From assembly GCF_963259705.1 (NCBI RefSeq), contig NC_081844.1, forward strand, positions 17,035,715-17,099,714: a DNA stretch of 64,000 nucleotides. The letters run 5' to 3'. Position 1 is the first letter of the stretch. The number at the start of each line of letters is the position of its first letter. Shown piece by piece: positions 42,980 to 55,419 of the stretch. Position numbers and translations under genes: made by a program. The notes beneath the pieces were generated by a model. The model made no database searches, had not been told where the DNA came from, and saw only the letters and a list, made by a program, of their open reading frames with translations. Origin of the DNA: Myotis daubentonii (lineage: Eukaryota > Chordata > Mammalia > Chiroptera > Vespertilionidae).

Positions 42980-43930
42980 AAAAATTCTATTTTTATTGAT
43001 TTTATTTTGATGACATTGGTTAATAAAATTATATAAGGTTCAGGTTTGGATATTAAACTCTTATCATATATATTATTGGGAAATATGTTCTCCCATACAG
43101 TGGGTTGTCTTTTCATTTTGTTGATTGTTTGCTTTGCTGTGCAAAAACTTTTTAGTTTTATGTAGTCCCATTTGTTTCTTTTTCTTTTATTCTCTTGTCT
43201 GAGGAGATATATCAGAAAAAAGTTTGCTATGAAAAGTATCTGAGATTTTACTGTCTATGTTTTTTTCTAGGATTTTTATTGCTTTGAGATTTACATTTAA
43301 GTTATTAATCCATTTTAAGTTTATTCTTGTGTATGGTGTAAAAAGGTGGTCTAGTTTCATTTTTTTTGCACGTATTTGTCAAATTTTCCCAACATAATTT
43401 ATTGAATGGACTATCTTTACCCCTTGTATGTTCTTGTCTCCTTTGTCAAATATTAATTGAACATTGCTTGTCCATAATGGGTTTGTTTCTGCACTCTCTA
43501 TTCTGTTTCACTGATATATGTCTGTTTTTATGCCAGTACCATACTGTTTTTATTACTAAGACCTTGTAGTATAGTTTGATATCAGGTAGCATGATTCCTA
43601 CAACTTTGCTCTTCTTTCTCAAGATTGCTGTGGCTATTCAGGATCTTTTGTGGTTCCATATACATTTTTGGAATATTTGTTCTAGTTCTGTGAAATATGC
43701 CATTGGTATCTTGTTTGGAGTTGTGTTGAATCTATAGATTGCTTCGGGTAGTATAGACATTTTAATGATGTTAATTCTTCCAATCTCTGAACACACTATA
43801 AGCTTCCACTTACTTGTATCTTCTTCAATTTCTTTAGTGTCTTATAAATTTTCCAAGTACAGGTCTTTTCTATCCTTGGTTAAATTTATTCCTAGGTATT
43901 TTATTTTTTGATGCAATTGTTGTTTCGTGC
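42980..43930 (-). mobile_element. L1 LINE, 5'-truncated, minus strand
   Basis: Antisense L1 3' end (TTGATGACATTGGTTAATAA, then TTTGGATATTAAACTCTTAT) into ORF2 (CTTTGTCAAATATTAATTGA, CATACTGTTTTTATTACTAA, TTCTTCCAATCTCTGAACAC, CTTGGTTAAATTTATTCCTA). Better preserved than the L1 at 8690, so younger. Stops remain. Confidence 0.88.
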
Positions 43931-44199
43931 CTCAGGACTTCTTGTCACATGGGATAATTTTATCATCATTTGAGTTGTGATATTCTCTTATTTGCAGCCA
44001 TAAGCACACAACAGATTCACCAACTCCCACCATTTTCCATGGGGAGTCTCCTCAGTCCTTGGTTGTCACCTTATCAGTCTGGGGTGGAGCTTGCTGACAC
44101 CACACCAGACAGGAAGCCATGAGATGTGCTGATGCAGCTGGAGAGAGGACAGTGCACAACCTCGATCTCAACAGCACCCCACAGGTCGCCAAAGCCAAT

Positions 44200-44910
44200 T
44201 TAGTCTCTTCAATAGAATAGTCTTCTATCTCTTCCCATCCTAGTAAAGCTGCATCATCTCTTAATTGAACCATTACAACTACATCCCTAACTGGTTCTCC
44301 TACTAGTCTTGCCCCAGCTCTGCTTTGCTGTTTTCATTGCCATGAGAGCGAACTAAGGTCAATGTTGCACCGCGGTCCATCTCTGCTTAATAGCTCCCCA
44401 CTGTAAACAGGATAAGATTCAAGCCTCTTTGCAGGCTGAGAGGATTGCCATGACTGGTTCCAGGTCTCATTTTCTGTCTCATATCCCCAAAGACAATGCC
44501 TTCTCCATTTTTGCTCTAATAACACCAGACTTGACTGTACACCCTTTGCTGCCTCAAGCCTCCACACTTTCCTACACAGCTTTCTGTGTCTAGAATTCTG
44601 TTTCCTCCTTCTTCACCTGGATGATAGTAATGACCCTTTGAGACTTAGCTCAGGCCTCATCTCCTCCTGGAAGATCTCTGAACCTGCAGGGAATCCCATC
44701 TTCTGGGCTCCCATAGCACCATGTGCATATTTAGAGCACAGCATTTACCTCATTATATTAAACATTTCTGATCCAGTCAGTCCCCCCCCCCCACTAGATT
44801 CTAAGACCCTTAAATAGGGTTTATTTAATTGGTGCTTATTCATCTCTGTGCATTCAGAACATGACATTGTACCTGGAGCAATGTAGGTCCTCAATGAATA
44901 TGAATGTATT
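44200..44910 (+). mobile_element. L2 LINE 3' end, plus strand
   Basis: L2 order: CTTCTATCTCTTCCCATCCT, CTAACTGGTTCTCCTACTAG, TAATAGCTCCCCACTGTAAA, AAGATTCAAGCCTCTTTGCA, CTCATCTCCTCCTGGAAGAT, CCCATAGCACC, CACTAGATTCTAAGACCC, then TAGGTCCTCAATGAATATGAA. Confidence 0.88.
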
Positions 44911-44944
44911 GGAAATTTTGAATTTCGTGTTTGTCAAGCACACA

Positions 44945-45040
44945 CAAATACTTAACATGAAGCAACAATTGCATCAAAAAATAAAATACCTAGGAATAAA
45001 TTTAGCCAAGGATATAAAAGACCTGTACTTGGAAATGCCA
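44945..45040 (+). mobile_element. L1 ORF2 fragment, plus strand
   Basis: ATCAAAAAATAAAATACCTA, GGAATAAATTTAGCCAAGGA encodes KIKYLGINLAKDIKDLY, a diagnostic stretch of mammalian L1 ORF2. Short fragment. Confidence 0.8.
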
Positions 45041-45303
45041 AATGCTCTGGGAACTTTCCTTCTGCTCTGCCATCCTTGGCATAAGAGTTTGCCTTTGCCA
45101 AGCTGCCCTCATGGTCAGGCACTGCACTCAGACCTGAAGATATCCAAGGACAGAAACTCGTTTCCTTCATTCTGTCTCTTTTTCAAAATAAGAAAACTTT
45201 CCCAGGAGCCCCTAACGAACATCCCCTTGTCTCTTGCTGGACAGAATTAATATGGCCATGGCTCAACCATTGGCAAGGGGAATAGGACCATCATCATTGG
45301 CTC

Positions 45304-45529
45304 CAGTGGTCGGCAAACTGCAGCTCGGCAAACTGTGGCTCGTGAGCCACATGCGGCTCTTTGGCCCCTTGAGTGTGGCTCTTCCACGAAATACCAACTT
45401 CTGCACATGGGCCACGCAGTTTCAATCGCGCTGTACGTGCGCTCCCACACGTGGTATTTTGGGGAAGAGCCACACTCAAGGGGCCAAAGAGCTGCACGTG
45501 GCTCGCGAGCAGCAGTTTGCCGGCCACTG
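45304..45529. mobile_element. non-autonomous hAT element, same family as 40951
   Basis: Starts CAGTGGTCGGCAAACTG, ends AGTTTGCCGGCCACTG. GCTCTTTGGCCCCTTGAGTG and its inverse near each end give a long palindrome. A partial duplication of the left end (CGGCAAACTG at 45311 and 45327) is present. No coding capacity. Confidence 0.92.
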
Positions 45530-46230
45530 GCTTAGACCAATCAAGACAACCCCTTGGACCTGGGAGAATGTGACAAAGCTGTTCTCATGGGAAACACATA
45601 GCTCAATGAAGGAGAGTAGGAAAACTCACCCATTCCAACTTCTGTTGGGAAGGAGAAAAAAAGACATCTAATATTGGGTAGACATCTAATATTATGGTCA
45701 AGGCAAGTAGGGATTTATTATGCAATGGAGAAGCAGGTAGGTCCCTTAGCTCCAGAAGGTACTGTCCACAGGCCTCATAATCCTTGAGGTTAGGACATGC
45801 AGACCCAGGAGGAGGAGGTGGGAGATGACAAAAGGCACAGTTCTAGGGACCCACAGAACTTCCCTCTGAGATCAAAGGGAGTGGATGGACAAGCAGCTGG
45901 TGAGCTTAGCTGGAGAGAAGCGCTCAAACTTGCCCAGTTGTGAGTAAAATGAAACTGGATGTGCTTTCCAGGGTTTGTATCACAGTGAGCATAAGCAGGG
46001 AAGTGCATTTCCCTGCAGTGTCCAATGGAATTCCAACAGGGAGGAGGTAATTTGTTAGTCCAGAGTTTGTCAAGTCCTTGGGTTCCATCACCCCAGGGCT
46101 TACAGTGGAATGCAGAAGAATGTTCCAGGCTGCTGGAGCCCTATGGCAACACTTTATGTGTTATGCAGTTCACTTCCCAAGTCTCACTTTTGTGCTTCTT
46201 GATGAAGAAACACCTCAGCCCTTCCCCCCC
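45530..46230. other. unique sequence
   Basis: GACATCTAATATT is directly repeated at 45662 and 45681. No gene. Confidence 0.4.
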
Positions 46231-46345
46231 TCCTCCAGGTGAGGATACGAGTCTTAGAAAGAAGCAGGAGATTTAGCTAAGGTCACACAGCTGATACATG
46301 CTAGAGCAAAAATTAGATTCAAGATTTCCGGTACACTTCTCTGCT
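46230..46345 (-). mobile_element. MIR SINE fragment, minus strand
   Basis: TTTAGCTAAGGTCACACAGC then AAAATTAGATTCAAGA. Short. Confidence 0.6.
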
Positions 46346-46765
46346 GCTTCAACTCACAGTATGACAACCCAAGAACTCAGAGAAGTGCCAGAAGTGGGTT
46401 TATTCACAAGGGAGAGAAAAGGACTAAATGAGAACAAAGCTCAGTAATGGAGAGAGAAGGTAGCTGAGATCCCACCTTGGCTGACTGTCCCCGCTCCATT
46501 CACAAAGCCTGGTTTACTCCCTGGTGTTCTGAGTGTTGAACATGCATGCACCCGACCACAGGGGTGAATGCAGAGCTGCCACTATCTTCGTGGTCCTTCC
46601 TAAAGACTTTCATACTTCAGTCTGCTCTCCTTTCCTCCTAAGAAGAGCAAAGTGAACACACAGCGCTGACGTGTCTCTCCCAGCACTCACCCCTGGGCTG
46701 CTCCCCCACCACATTGCTTCTCTCTTTATCCCTTCACTCCAAACACTTTCAAAGTTAATTTCAAA
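46346..46765. other. unique sequence
   Basis: No gene or repeat recognised. Confidence 0.4.
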
Positions 46766-46935
46766 GAGCTGGGAACACTTGATAGTTTTAATTAATCCTA
46801 TGCCTGGGGAAATATGATTTTGTTCATCTGAGGCCTCTCGTCTTTTCTGGATAGATAGCTTGTTCTGGTTAATGCCAGCATTTCCAATTTAGCTATAATT
46901 ATGCCAGTGACTCGTTTGTTTGTTTGCTTGTTTAA
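46766..46935. promoter_or_regulatory. candidate conserved non-coding element
   Basis: Non-repeat block with GATAGTTTTAATTAATCC, ATATGATTTTGTTCATC and TTTAGCTATAATTATGCCAG. Its sites resemble those at 32861-33080. Confidence 0.3.
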
Positions 46936-46984
46936 TACCTAAAAGAGGAGCTAATGCTGATGTGTGTGGCCTCAGGAAGAGCTT

Positions 46985-47190
46985 TCTAGTTTTGCTAATA
47001 GTGCTTCCTAGTTAAGCAGCACTTTAGGCCTCTCATGGTGCTCTTGCCTCCACGTCTCCATTAACCCTGTGAGGCAGGGAGGGAAGGTGCTGCCCTCACA
47101 TAGAAAAGGAGAAACTGAGGCCCAGATAGATCTGTGGTTTGTGACCACTCGCACAATTAGGGGGAGTGAGATGCAAACCAAGCTGACTGA
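46985..47190 (-). mobile_element. MIR SINE, minus strand
   Basis: Antisense MIR: TTAACCCTGTGAGGCAGGGA, AAAGGAGAAACTGAGGCCCA, then AGTGAGATGCAAACCAAGC. Confidence 0.8.
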
Positions 47191-47210
47191 ATTATAGACC
47201 AAGATTCTTT

Positions 47211-47440
47211 TTAAAAAATTATTTTAAAGACATGTTTTATTGATTTTAGAGAGAGAGAAAGGGAGAGGGAGAGAGAGATAAAAACATCAATGATGAGAGA
47301 GAATCACTGATTGGCTGCCTCCTGAACACCCACTACTGGTGATTGAGCTCACAACCCAGTCATAGGCCCTGACCAAGAATAGAACTGTAACCTCCTGGTT
47401 GATGGGCCGACTCTCAAACACTGAGCCACACCGGCTGGGC
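47211..47440 (-). mobile_element. Ves SINE, minus strand
   Basis: Flanked by TAGACCAAGATTCTTT (47195-47210) and TAGACCAGGATTCTTT (47441-47456), a 16-bp target duplication with one mismatch. Body GAGAGAGAAAGGGAGAGGGA, end ACTGAGCCACACCGGCTGGG. Confidence 0.95.
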
Positions 47441-47456
47441 TAGACCAGGATTCTTT

Positions 47457-48169
47457 GCACAACAACCTGTTTTTCTTCTGGGAGAATTCCAGTTAAATAA
47501 TGTGGCCCTTTGCTAGGGTTATTAGCTGAACAGGGCCCTCATAGTCACTGTTAAGATGAGAGGTCTTGCTACTTGGGAAACATTCATTGCTGCCACACTG
47601 AGATTTTGAAGTTCAAATTGATAAGGTGTTAGACTGTGTCCCAATTCTCTATGCCCTTACCTGGTCCTCCCTAGATCAGCCAGGTCCATTATGCAGCAAA
47701 AAGCACCAAGTATTTTGCTAAAATATAAGATATTCTTAGAGTGCAATGAACACCAATAAGTAAGTCCTAGATAAAGAATTCTGTATTCTTGTCCAGGATC
47801 CCAAAATAAGTTATCTTTTAAAATAGTTCTATTCAATTATTGTATGAGCTAGGTCTCTTTTGGTTTAAAATGGTGGAATTCTAATACAAACTGGTTTCAT
47901 CATAACAGAAAAGTCCAGTTCTAAGTCTGGTATCAGATGTGACTGGATGCAGGAGCTCAGTGTCACCATGGTTCAATCTCTTGGCTCCTTTTATCACTGA
48001 CTGCCTCCTTTCTCAGGTGGGCTCTCCTCTTGTGGTTGAAAGATGACTGCATTGACTTCAGTCAACTTCACATTTTTTAAAATAAAGAAAGGCTTTTCCT
48101 AGTGGCTCCCACAGAAGCCCTGAGAATTCCTCTGGTTGGCTTGGTAGTTATATGGTCTTTCTGTTCCAA
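47457..48169. other. unique sequence
   Basis: No gene or repeat recognised. Confidence 0.4.
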
Positions 48170-48659
48170 TCTATGTATATAAAAGCCTAAGCAACCATTA
48201 CGACTGGTGACCATTTGACTGGTCAACTGGTCACTATGATGTGCACTAACCACCAGGGGGCAGACACTCAATGCAGGAGCTGCCCCTTGGTGGTCAGTGT
48301 GCTCCCACAGCAGGAGCACCACTCAGCCAGAACCTGGGCTCATGGCTGGTGAATGCAGCTGAGGCGCCAGGAGCCTCTCCTGCCTCCTTGGCAGCGCTAC
48401 CGAGCAGCAGGTGCAGCAGGGCATGGATGAGTGGGAGCCGCGTGGCGCCTGGCCTCGCTCGGGCTCCTCCTCAGCCACCTGCCACTTCACGCACTGCTAC
48501 ATCCCTGAGGGGACGTCGGACTGCAGGTTTTGGCTGGATCCCCACAAGCTAGGCCGAAACCAGCAGTCTGACATTCCCTGAGGAGTCCCGGATTAAGAGA
48601 GGGTACAGGCCAGGCTGAGGGAGCCCACCGGTGCATGAACCCATGCACTGGACCTCTAG
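48170..48659 (+). mobile_element. non-autonomous Helitron
   Basis: 5' end TCTATGTATATAAAAGCCTA, preceded by A. The 3' end has GCATGAACCCATGC hairpin and ACTGGACCTCTAG, followed by T. CCACCAGGGGGCAG (48250-48263) and its near-inverse GCTGCCCCTTGGTGG downstream form a long stem. Confidence 0.92.
48250..48263 (+). promoter_or_regulatory. CTCF-like core motif in Helitron
   Basis: CCACCAGGGGGCAG, with an inverted partner at about 48281-48295. Perfect core, function untested. Confidence 0.5.
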
Positions 48660-48898
48660 TCTATGATAAGCTGATTGGTCATGCCAAGGTCATGTGCTTC
48701 ACATCCAGTGCTGGTGATGAACTCAACCTCACACAATACCTAAAAAAGTAAAAAGGATCCCCCAGGAAAAATCAGAATAAAGTAATTAATGGAGGAGGAA
48801 TGGATGCTGGGAAGAGCTCCCTGTACCCTCAAAATAAAAGTATATATCACTTTCCTTTTCTCATTTTTACTTTTAAGCTAGAGTGACCAGAATTATTA

Positions 48899-49073
48899 CA
48901 GGCATACCTCATTTTATTGCACATCACTTTATAGCATTTCATCGATGTTATGTTTTTTACAAATTGATGGCAAGATCCTCCATTAGCAAAAATATTACTA
49001 CACGCTTTATTGTAATACTTTCTTTATTGCAGTGGTCTGGAACTGAACCTACAATATCTCAGAGGTATGCCTG
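48899..49073. mobile_element. Tigger-type miniature element (pogo/Tc1-mariner)
   Basis: Termini CAGGCATACCTC and GAGGTATGCCTG, with TA on both sides (48897-48898, 49074-49075). Interior CATTTTATTGCACATCACTT and TTATTGCAGTGGTCTGGAAC. 175 bp with no transposase: an internally deleted copy. Confidence 0.93.
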
Positions 49074-49075
49074 TA

Positions 49076-50454
49076 TGCTCATCTCTCTTAAAAGCAGAGG
49101 AAGCAATTTTTTTCTGATTCAGTTCTCAGCCCACAGCTGGGTTTTAGATACCTGATATTAGTGTCCTGCTTGGATTCTTCCTACAGAATCTTTAAAACTG
49201 AACTTCCACTTTCTACAGCTTTGGGATTAGGGACTCTAAATTTTTCAGTTACAATAGCATTCCCCCCTATTTCTAAAACTCTCATTAACCTACCATTTAG
49301 ACTCTTACTCCCCCACCATGTGCCCCACTCAAAGCATCACTAACTGCAGCTTTGACTCTTCCCTCCTGCCCCACTTGCTTCTGCTTTTATTTTTTCTTTC
49401 CCTTTTTTCTTTATTGCCCCATGCACGTAAGCTCTCTTGGAAATATAGAGGCAGCCTGTGGCAATTAGAATAGGTCTTTTTCAGCTTGTCTACACGCCTC
49501 ACTCTGCTGGAATAGAAACTAAACAGACTGTCACCCACTGAGCCAACAGAAAGAAAGAGCATACATGTAATTATTATTGGAGCTGTGCCAACTACTTCAA
49601 CTAAAATAGTGTGAGTCTCAATCTTCTCTCCTTATGGAATCAGAACATCATAAGCATGTTTAAGACTTCCTGGGAGATGATGCCACTTTCCTAGCCTGTC
49701 CATTTTGTTGGTTTGATCAGTGGCTGGATTATAGGGGCACCAGGATCCTAAGAGATATATTCTAATGAAGACAGCCTTCTGAAGCTCGCTCCTGTAGGCT
49801 TTTAATAAGCAGGGAGATAAGAGTCCTCTTACTTATTTACTCAAACACTCAATTAAATATCTAAAATTTACTCACCCAAAGTGTTTTTCTCATTATTTTC
49901 TCCCCGATTCAGGAGATCCTCTGGTATTAGGGAGGGTGTTGTTGTGCATGGGGTTGGAGAACATTTTAAATGAAGCATATTGATATTATAGGTGGGAAAA
50001 GGACAAGAGTGGAGCATCCACAGGTCCCGTTGAGACAGGCCTTCAGGCAGAGCTCAGGGGCCTTGTATGCCAGTGCTGCTCTGCATGCAGGTTGGCCATG
50101 CTAGAGGGCATGGGCTCAGTGCTTGTACTATTTTCCGTGGCAAGAGGGATTGTAAATTTCCTCATGGCAGCATCTTCTTCATTTTATTATTCCCCCAAAG
50201 GACAGCATACGCATTCAGAGTTCAGTGAATATTGATCGACGAATAAATAACTTACTAAATGCATGAAAGAACAAATAAATAAATGAATGAATAAAGAGAG
50301 CAGTTGTAAGAGTCTGGTCAGTGTGATAACTCACTGAGGCCAGTCTGACTCTGCTTCATTGATTGCTTGTACATGAGGGACCTAAGGATACTATGCACCT
50401 TGGTAGTTTCAGGACACCTAAACTTGCTGTGGTAGGACATGCCTTAGCCAATCA
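49076..50454. other. unique sequence
   Basis: AT-rich with an (AAAT/AATG)n stretch near 50270-50295. No gene. Confidence 0.4.
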
Positions 50455-51165
50455 AATTCCTTATGTGAGCCCTGAGTGGGGTGGGGGAAAGACACCTACT
50501 AAGAAGGTCTCCTGGTAGCTAACTGGACCCAAATTAAAACAAACAAATTAAAAAACACAGCCTACCAGCCATTTCTGCACAGGGGCCTCTTCGGCATACT
50601 GCAGTTGGCAGAGTAGTTTTTGTGCTCACCTGCCCACCTCTGCACCACTAAGCTGCCTGTCTGCACTGTGTTTCTGCATCTGAGCCAGCCCTCATAAAGG
50701 AACTCCTGGATTCTTATAGGACTGAGGCTTTTCCCATCCAATCAGAGCTGCACAGCTCTGATCAATCAGAGTAGCTCTATTCTGACCAATCAAAGACCAG
50801 GGGTGGGGACTTCTGTTTGCATATATAAGCCAGCTCTCCTTTGGTCCTGGGAATGCACTTTCAACTGAAGGCTGAAGATTGAGTTTTCCTAGCTGGAGCT
50901 GAAACGACTAAGACATCTCATTGGAACAGAGCAGGTCAGAACCAGACCATGGCAGAGTAGGACCATCACGGAGCTGAGCTACCCTCCCCCCCCGCCCCGC
51001 CCCAAAGAGGGGTCTAGCCCGGGGGGGGGGGGACAGTCCCATGGCTGTATTGTTTTCACAGTTGGCTGTTGGCACCATTGAGCTGCTTGCTCTGAATAGT
51101 TTCCTTCTTCACCACACCCTGAACTAGGGATTCCTGTTGACATTTGATTGGCACCAAGAACCATC
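50455..51165 (+). mobile_element. probable solo LTR of a bat endogenous retrovirus
   Basis: Three CCAAT-type boxes (CCAATCAGAGC, TCAATCAGAG, GACCAATCAAAG) precede TATATAAG at 50821-50828, the layout of a retroviral U3. A C/G-run follows at 50985-51032 and TTTGATTGGCACCAAGAACC near 51146 may be the end or a primer-site relic. No gag, pol or env sequence adjoins. Borders are not fixed and the family is not identified. Confidence 0.45.
50721..50828 (+). promoter_or_regulatory. CCAAT boxes plus TATA box
   Basis: CCAATCAGAGC, ATCAATCAGAG and GACCAATCAAAG, then TTGCATATATAAGCC. Looks like an RNA polymerase II promoter, most likely of the LTR above. GCTGCACAGCTC lies between the boxes. Confidence 0.45.
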
Positions 51166-51960
51166 AGTTAACACTTATTTTTCCTTAAAAATCATTCTTT
51201 TCTTTCAAGGGTCCTTTTAGGTGACTCTTCCAGCCTCCCAGGAGGGCAGGAAACTGAGACCAGATGCCAGGACTCCCCTATATAATGGCTCTGCCCTGAT
51301 TCAGGGGCACAGATGGCATGGCTGTTTTCAGCCAGGAGCTACTTCTGCTTTTTGAGAATTCTCTTGGACCTATGTATGAGATGCCTGGTGGAAAGCTGGG
51401 AACGTCGTTCTGCATAGCCCACCCCTGATGGCACATTCAGGTGTGTGCCACTGACGGGGCTAACAAGGACCTTTGGAAAGGACACCAAATTGTTTTTAGC
51501 TGGAACCACACTGGAATCTGGCCCAAGGTCCCAGTTCTAAGACCCTGAGGGTTTTCCCTTTGACTCCTGTGGGGTCTTTTTTAGGGGTGGGTGCTGGGTC
51601 ATAGGTGTCCCCTTTCTGGAAGAGCAAGAGGAAAAATGCCACATCCTCTACTGCCCTCACTCTCTGTGATCTGAGCCTAATGACTGGATGTTGCTTATGA
51701 GGGTGTCTCACCGTGGCTCTTCCCTCCTACAATTCCTACAGGCAATTTGTCCTGACAAACATGTAGCAGCTGGGTAATGGGACATGAAAGCTTTAGGCGG
51801 TAGAACAGGAGGATGCTAATTGATAAATGTTGAATTAAACCAAGGACTCGGGCAAACCATCAGGGGGCATGGGACAATCAAAAGCTCCAGACCTGTCCCT
51901 GGCGATATAATAGTGAAGGAGTGAGGTGTGGGGTGCAGATGGAGCACCAGAAATTATTCT
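51166..51960. other. unique sequence
   Basis: No gene or repeat recognised. Confidence 0.4.
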
Positions 51961-51964
51961 AAAG

Positions 51965-52115
51965 TTGGATAAACCTACATCTGAATCCCGGCTTCATTTC
52001 TTAATAACTATATGACCTTAGACAACTTAATCAACTTCTTAGAGTGTGTTTCTTTATCTCAATATGAGGATGGTGCCTTCTTTTCAGAGCTGTTGTGAGA
52101 ATTAACAGAAACAAC
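51965..52115 (+). mobile_element. MIR SINE, plus strand
   Basis: ACATCTGAATCCCGGCTTCA, ACTATATGACCTTAGACAAC, GTTTCTTTATCTCAATATGA, GAGCTGTTGTGAGAATTAAC. Confidence 0.85.
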
Positions 52116-55038
52116 CTTTCATTCATTCATTTGTTCATTCAGTAAAAAGCATATATCAGGGTTAGGAGAGTTCTGCCAGATATTAGGTTCTCAAAATTAT
52201 ATATTTGACCTCTTTCTTTAGACCTTGGTGTCCTCCCAGGAACCATGAAGGGTGATTGGTCTCTAAAGATTCCTCTAGCTCCAGGATTTAATAATACAGA
52301 CATCATCTTTCCAGGGCAGTGAGAGTCTGGCCATGGTAACCCAGGTTCCTGGCTGAGTGCAGTGCCATATACCCGCTCCAGGTGCAGATCTGCCCCAGAA
52401 GCCAGCCTCCCCACGCCTGTGCCTGAGCTCTGCCATCGGCTGGCTTTTGGGAAAAGCACCCCAGTGCAGAGGTTTGGAGCCAGTTAGCATCAGCTGGCAT
52501 TTATAAGCGACATTTAAAGGTCACCTCAATCCTCCTGCCAGGGAATCGGGGAGGTGCAGCAGAGAATGTGGACTTGGGTTGAATCTAATGAGCTTGGGCA
52601 AGACTCAAGGAGGCTGAAAGCAGAGAGCAGTATGGGGGTGGGGGGTGAGGAGGTGCAGGAAGGCTTTTCTTAGCATGACTCATTGGAGAAGTTCAGGGGT
52701 AGGTGATGCCTGGGAGGAGTAGGGGAGATCTGTTCAGCTCTATAGAGAGAGGGGTCCCCATCGGCTGCATCCCCACCAGTGTGGGCTTATTTAGGTCCTT
52801 CAGGTTGTGTCCTGTACAAAGTGTGGTCCTGAGCAAAAGGTTGGTGGAAAGTGCATAGAGAAAATACTGTAGGTCATGCCTTAGAAATTCTGTATCCTGC
52901 CCAAGGGACAAATCCACCATATGGTTAGAGAGGTTCAGTAAACATATTTTCTGAACCAACAATTAGGACACATTATTATCATCTAATCTGACCAGCCAAC
53001 ACTCTATCACACAATGGAGAAATGATGAACATCCTATTTGCAATCGAACCTGTCTTGGAACACAGGAGACACTTGGACCCGTGTAAACAGATGACTGAGA
53101 ATACAGTGTCGCTGTACGCAGTCAAGGGAGCCAGCGCTGCTGGTGCAAGCTGAAAGGCAGTGCACTGCAAGCGCTCTGGTGGTTAGTAGGATGGGTGATG
53201 AATGCTCTATTGCTAGCCCTGACAGCTGCTAACTGCCCATTGGCTTCTCCTTTCCTCCTTGTGTATAGTTCTAAAATGTGACCCAGCAGCGTGAACCCTT
53301 CACTAGCCTGCTTTCCATCCATACCCTGAAGATGACCCCAAGAGCTGCTTCTGCCCCACCATGTCTCATGAGATCCTGCCCGACTTGGGCTGGGCACACT
53401 TGACCTTAGGAAGGGCAGGCTGTCCAAAACCTATGCTGACTGCTGCTCCTGAGATGTGGGGCACGGTGGTGATGGGAGTGACCCCACTCACTCCCAGGGG
53501 AAGCATGCATCACATGGGTCTCTGCTGTAGGGGTGGCCATGAAAATTGGCTTGCTTTCCATCTTTTGTACAAAGCCTACCCATTGTTAATCTCTGGTATA
53601 CCATGTAAACCTAGGCAGATGTTGACAGTAAGTCAAAAACTACTACTGCTTCCCAGCCTTCCCTCCCTCCTCAGTTTTCTGATGCTGGGCAGAGTGTCCA
53701 GGGAAGAGTTGGGGAATGCTCAAAATGGATAGGTAGCCCGTTGGGTAGAAAGCCCCACTTGCCCTCAAGCTTTTCCCTCCCCTTCTCTAAGACACACAAG
53801 GCTTCATAATTTCCATCTTTGAGGGCCATTTCTCTGCATCAGAAAGAATCCCCTGATAAAATGCACACTCCCCTGGGGAGGGTCTCAAGTGTATTGTGCT
53901 AAAAGCATATTAAGCTGCTGTCAGTTTTAGTGGGGGCATTTTAGTGGGGATTAACTTATCAGGCTTCTTCCAGATGTGACACCTAGTTGAGAGGGATTTA
54001 GATTTAGGAGAGGAGTTTGATGGTAGGAAACAGAAGGAGAGATGGACAGGAAAGCCCTAAGAGGAGAGAATGGCTGCCTTGAGAGCCCAGCCCCAGGGGA
54101 CCCAACATGGTGCTGAAGATGATGTGGCCATGAGCCTGGGTTCTGACCAGTTAGGAGGAAGAACAGAGGGTGGACGAAGCAGCTGCAGGGAGGGGCATAG
54201 GGCCCAAATGCTGGGCTGGGTCACAGCTGTGCTGAGGGTGAGAGCCAGTCCAAAGGCCCATGGGTGCCTCCTTTCTGGCATCTCAGGAACTGAGCCAGCA
54301 GCAGTTGACTGCAGCGGGGGTCCCGGAGACAGCAAATGGCATTTCCAGTCCCCTGGGTTCCAGCTTTCCCTGTGATCAGCCAGTTGCTTTGTGTGCCATT
54401 ATTTTTATGGGCTGATCGTCAGAGGGACTTCAGTGGAGCTTCTCTTTCACCTCCTAATGCCTCGCCCAATCCTCGCCTGTGCCCTCAGGGGAGGGTGTTT
54501 TCACAAAGGGAAGCAGAGGCTGGAGCCTCCTTGGGGGCTTTGGCATCCAAATCTATGGCATCGGACTTTGGGGTGTCAACAGATCATCTGAGGCTGGAAA
54601 CAATTGGGTCTGTGGTCTGAAGAAGAGCCCCGTTCTCTGAAAAACTAGGGAGGAGAAGCCTATAGACCAAAGTTGAGGAAAAGAGGGAGAGATGGGGAGT
54701 GGTGTTTATGGACCACCTACGATGTGCCCTTCATGCACATCTCATTCTCCCTGCCACGTGCTGGGTGACACAGTTCTCTCACCTCAGTACTGCAGGTGAC
54801 GATGGTCAGCGATGGGCATGTGGTGATGGTCAGCAATAGGCACCGGATGCAAAGCCAAATCTGTCTGACTCCAGAGGGAAGGGAATACACTTGTTCTCTG
54901 TTCCTCTCAGTCCCAGGCCAGAGCCTGGGTGGCATCCCTGCTCATAGCTCTGAGCCAGGCCCCTTTCATCCTGAGGCTTCCCCACTGAAGGTATGATCTC
55001 TCTTTGGTGTGAGCTGGGGTCCTAGGACACCTTCATAT
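52116..55038. other. unique sequence, no gene supported
   Basis: A 2.9-kb stretch with no evident repeat. Short open frames on both strands show no domain. An exon that is not obvious by eye could be missed. Confidence 0.4.
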
Positions 55039-55054
55039 TAAAAGGAAGTTTACT

Positions 55055-55279
55055 GTCCTAGCTGGTTTGGCTCAGTGGATAGAGTCTCTGCCTATGGACT
55101 GAAGGGTCCCGGGTTTGATTCCAGTCAAGGGCACATGCCCGGGTTGCCGGCTCAAGCCCCAGTGAGGGGCATGCATGAGGCAGCCAATCAATGATTCTCT
55201 CTCATCATTGATGTTTCTATCTTTCTCTCTCCCTTTTCCTTTCTCTCTGAAATCAATAAAAATATATTAAAAATAAATC
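55055..55279 (+). mobile_element. Ves SINE, plus strand
   Basis: Sense copy with box A (TTTGGCTCAGTGGATAGAG) and box B (GGGTTTGATTCC), CT-rich body and tail AAATCAATAAAAATATATTA. Flanked by AAAAGGAAGTTT and AAAAGAAGTTT. Confidence 0.95.
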
Positions 55280-55419
55280 AAAAGAAGTTTCCTTTGGGCT
55301 GCCACCTCAGTAGAGGAAATAAATGGGGAGGAAGGCAGAGCTCTGCCAGAGACAAGCAACTGAGCCATAAGAACAGGATCACCTTCTCTCCACTGGCTGA
55401 TGATGAACACTCAGATCCT

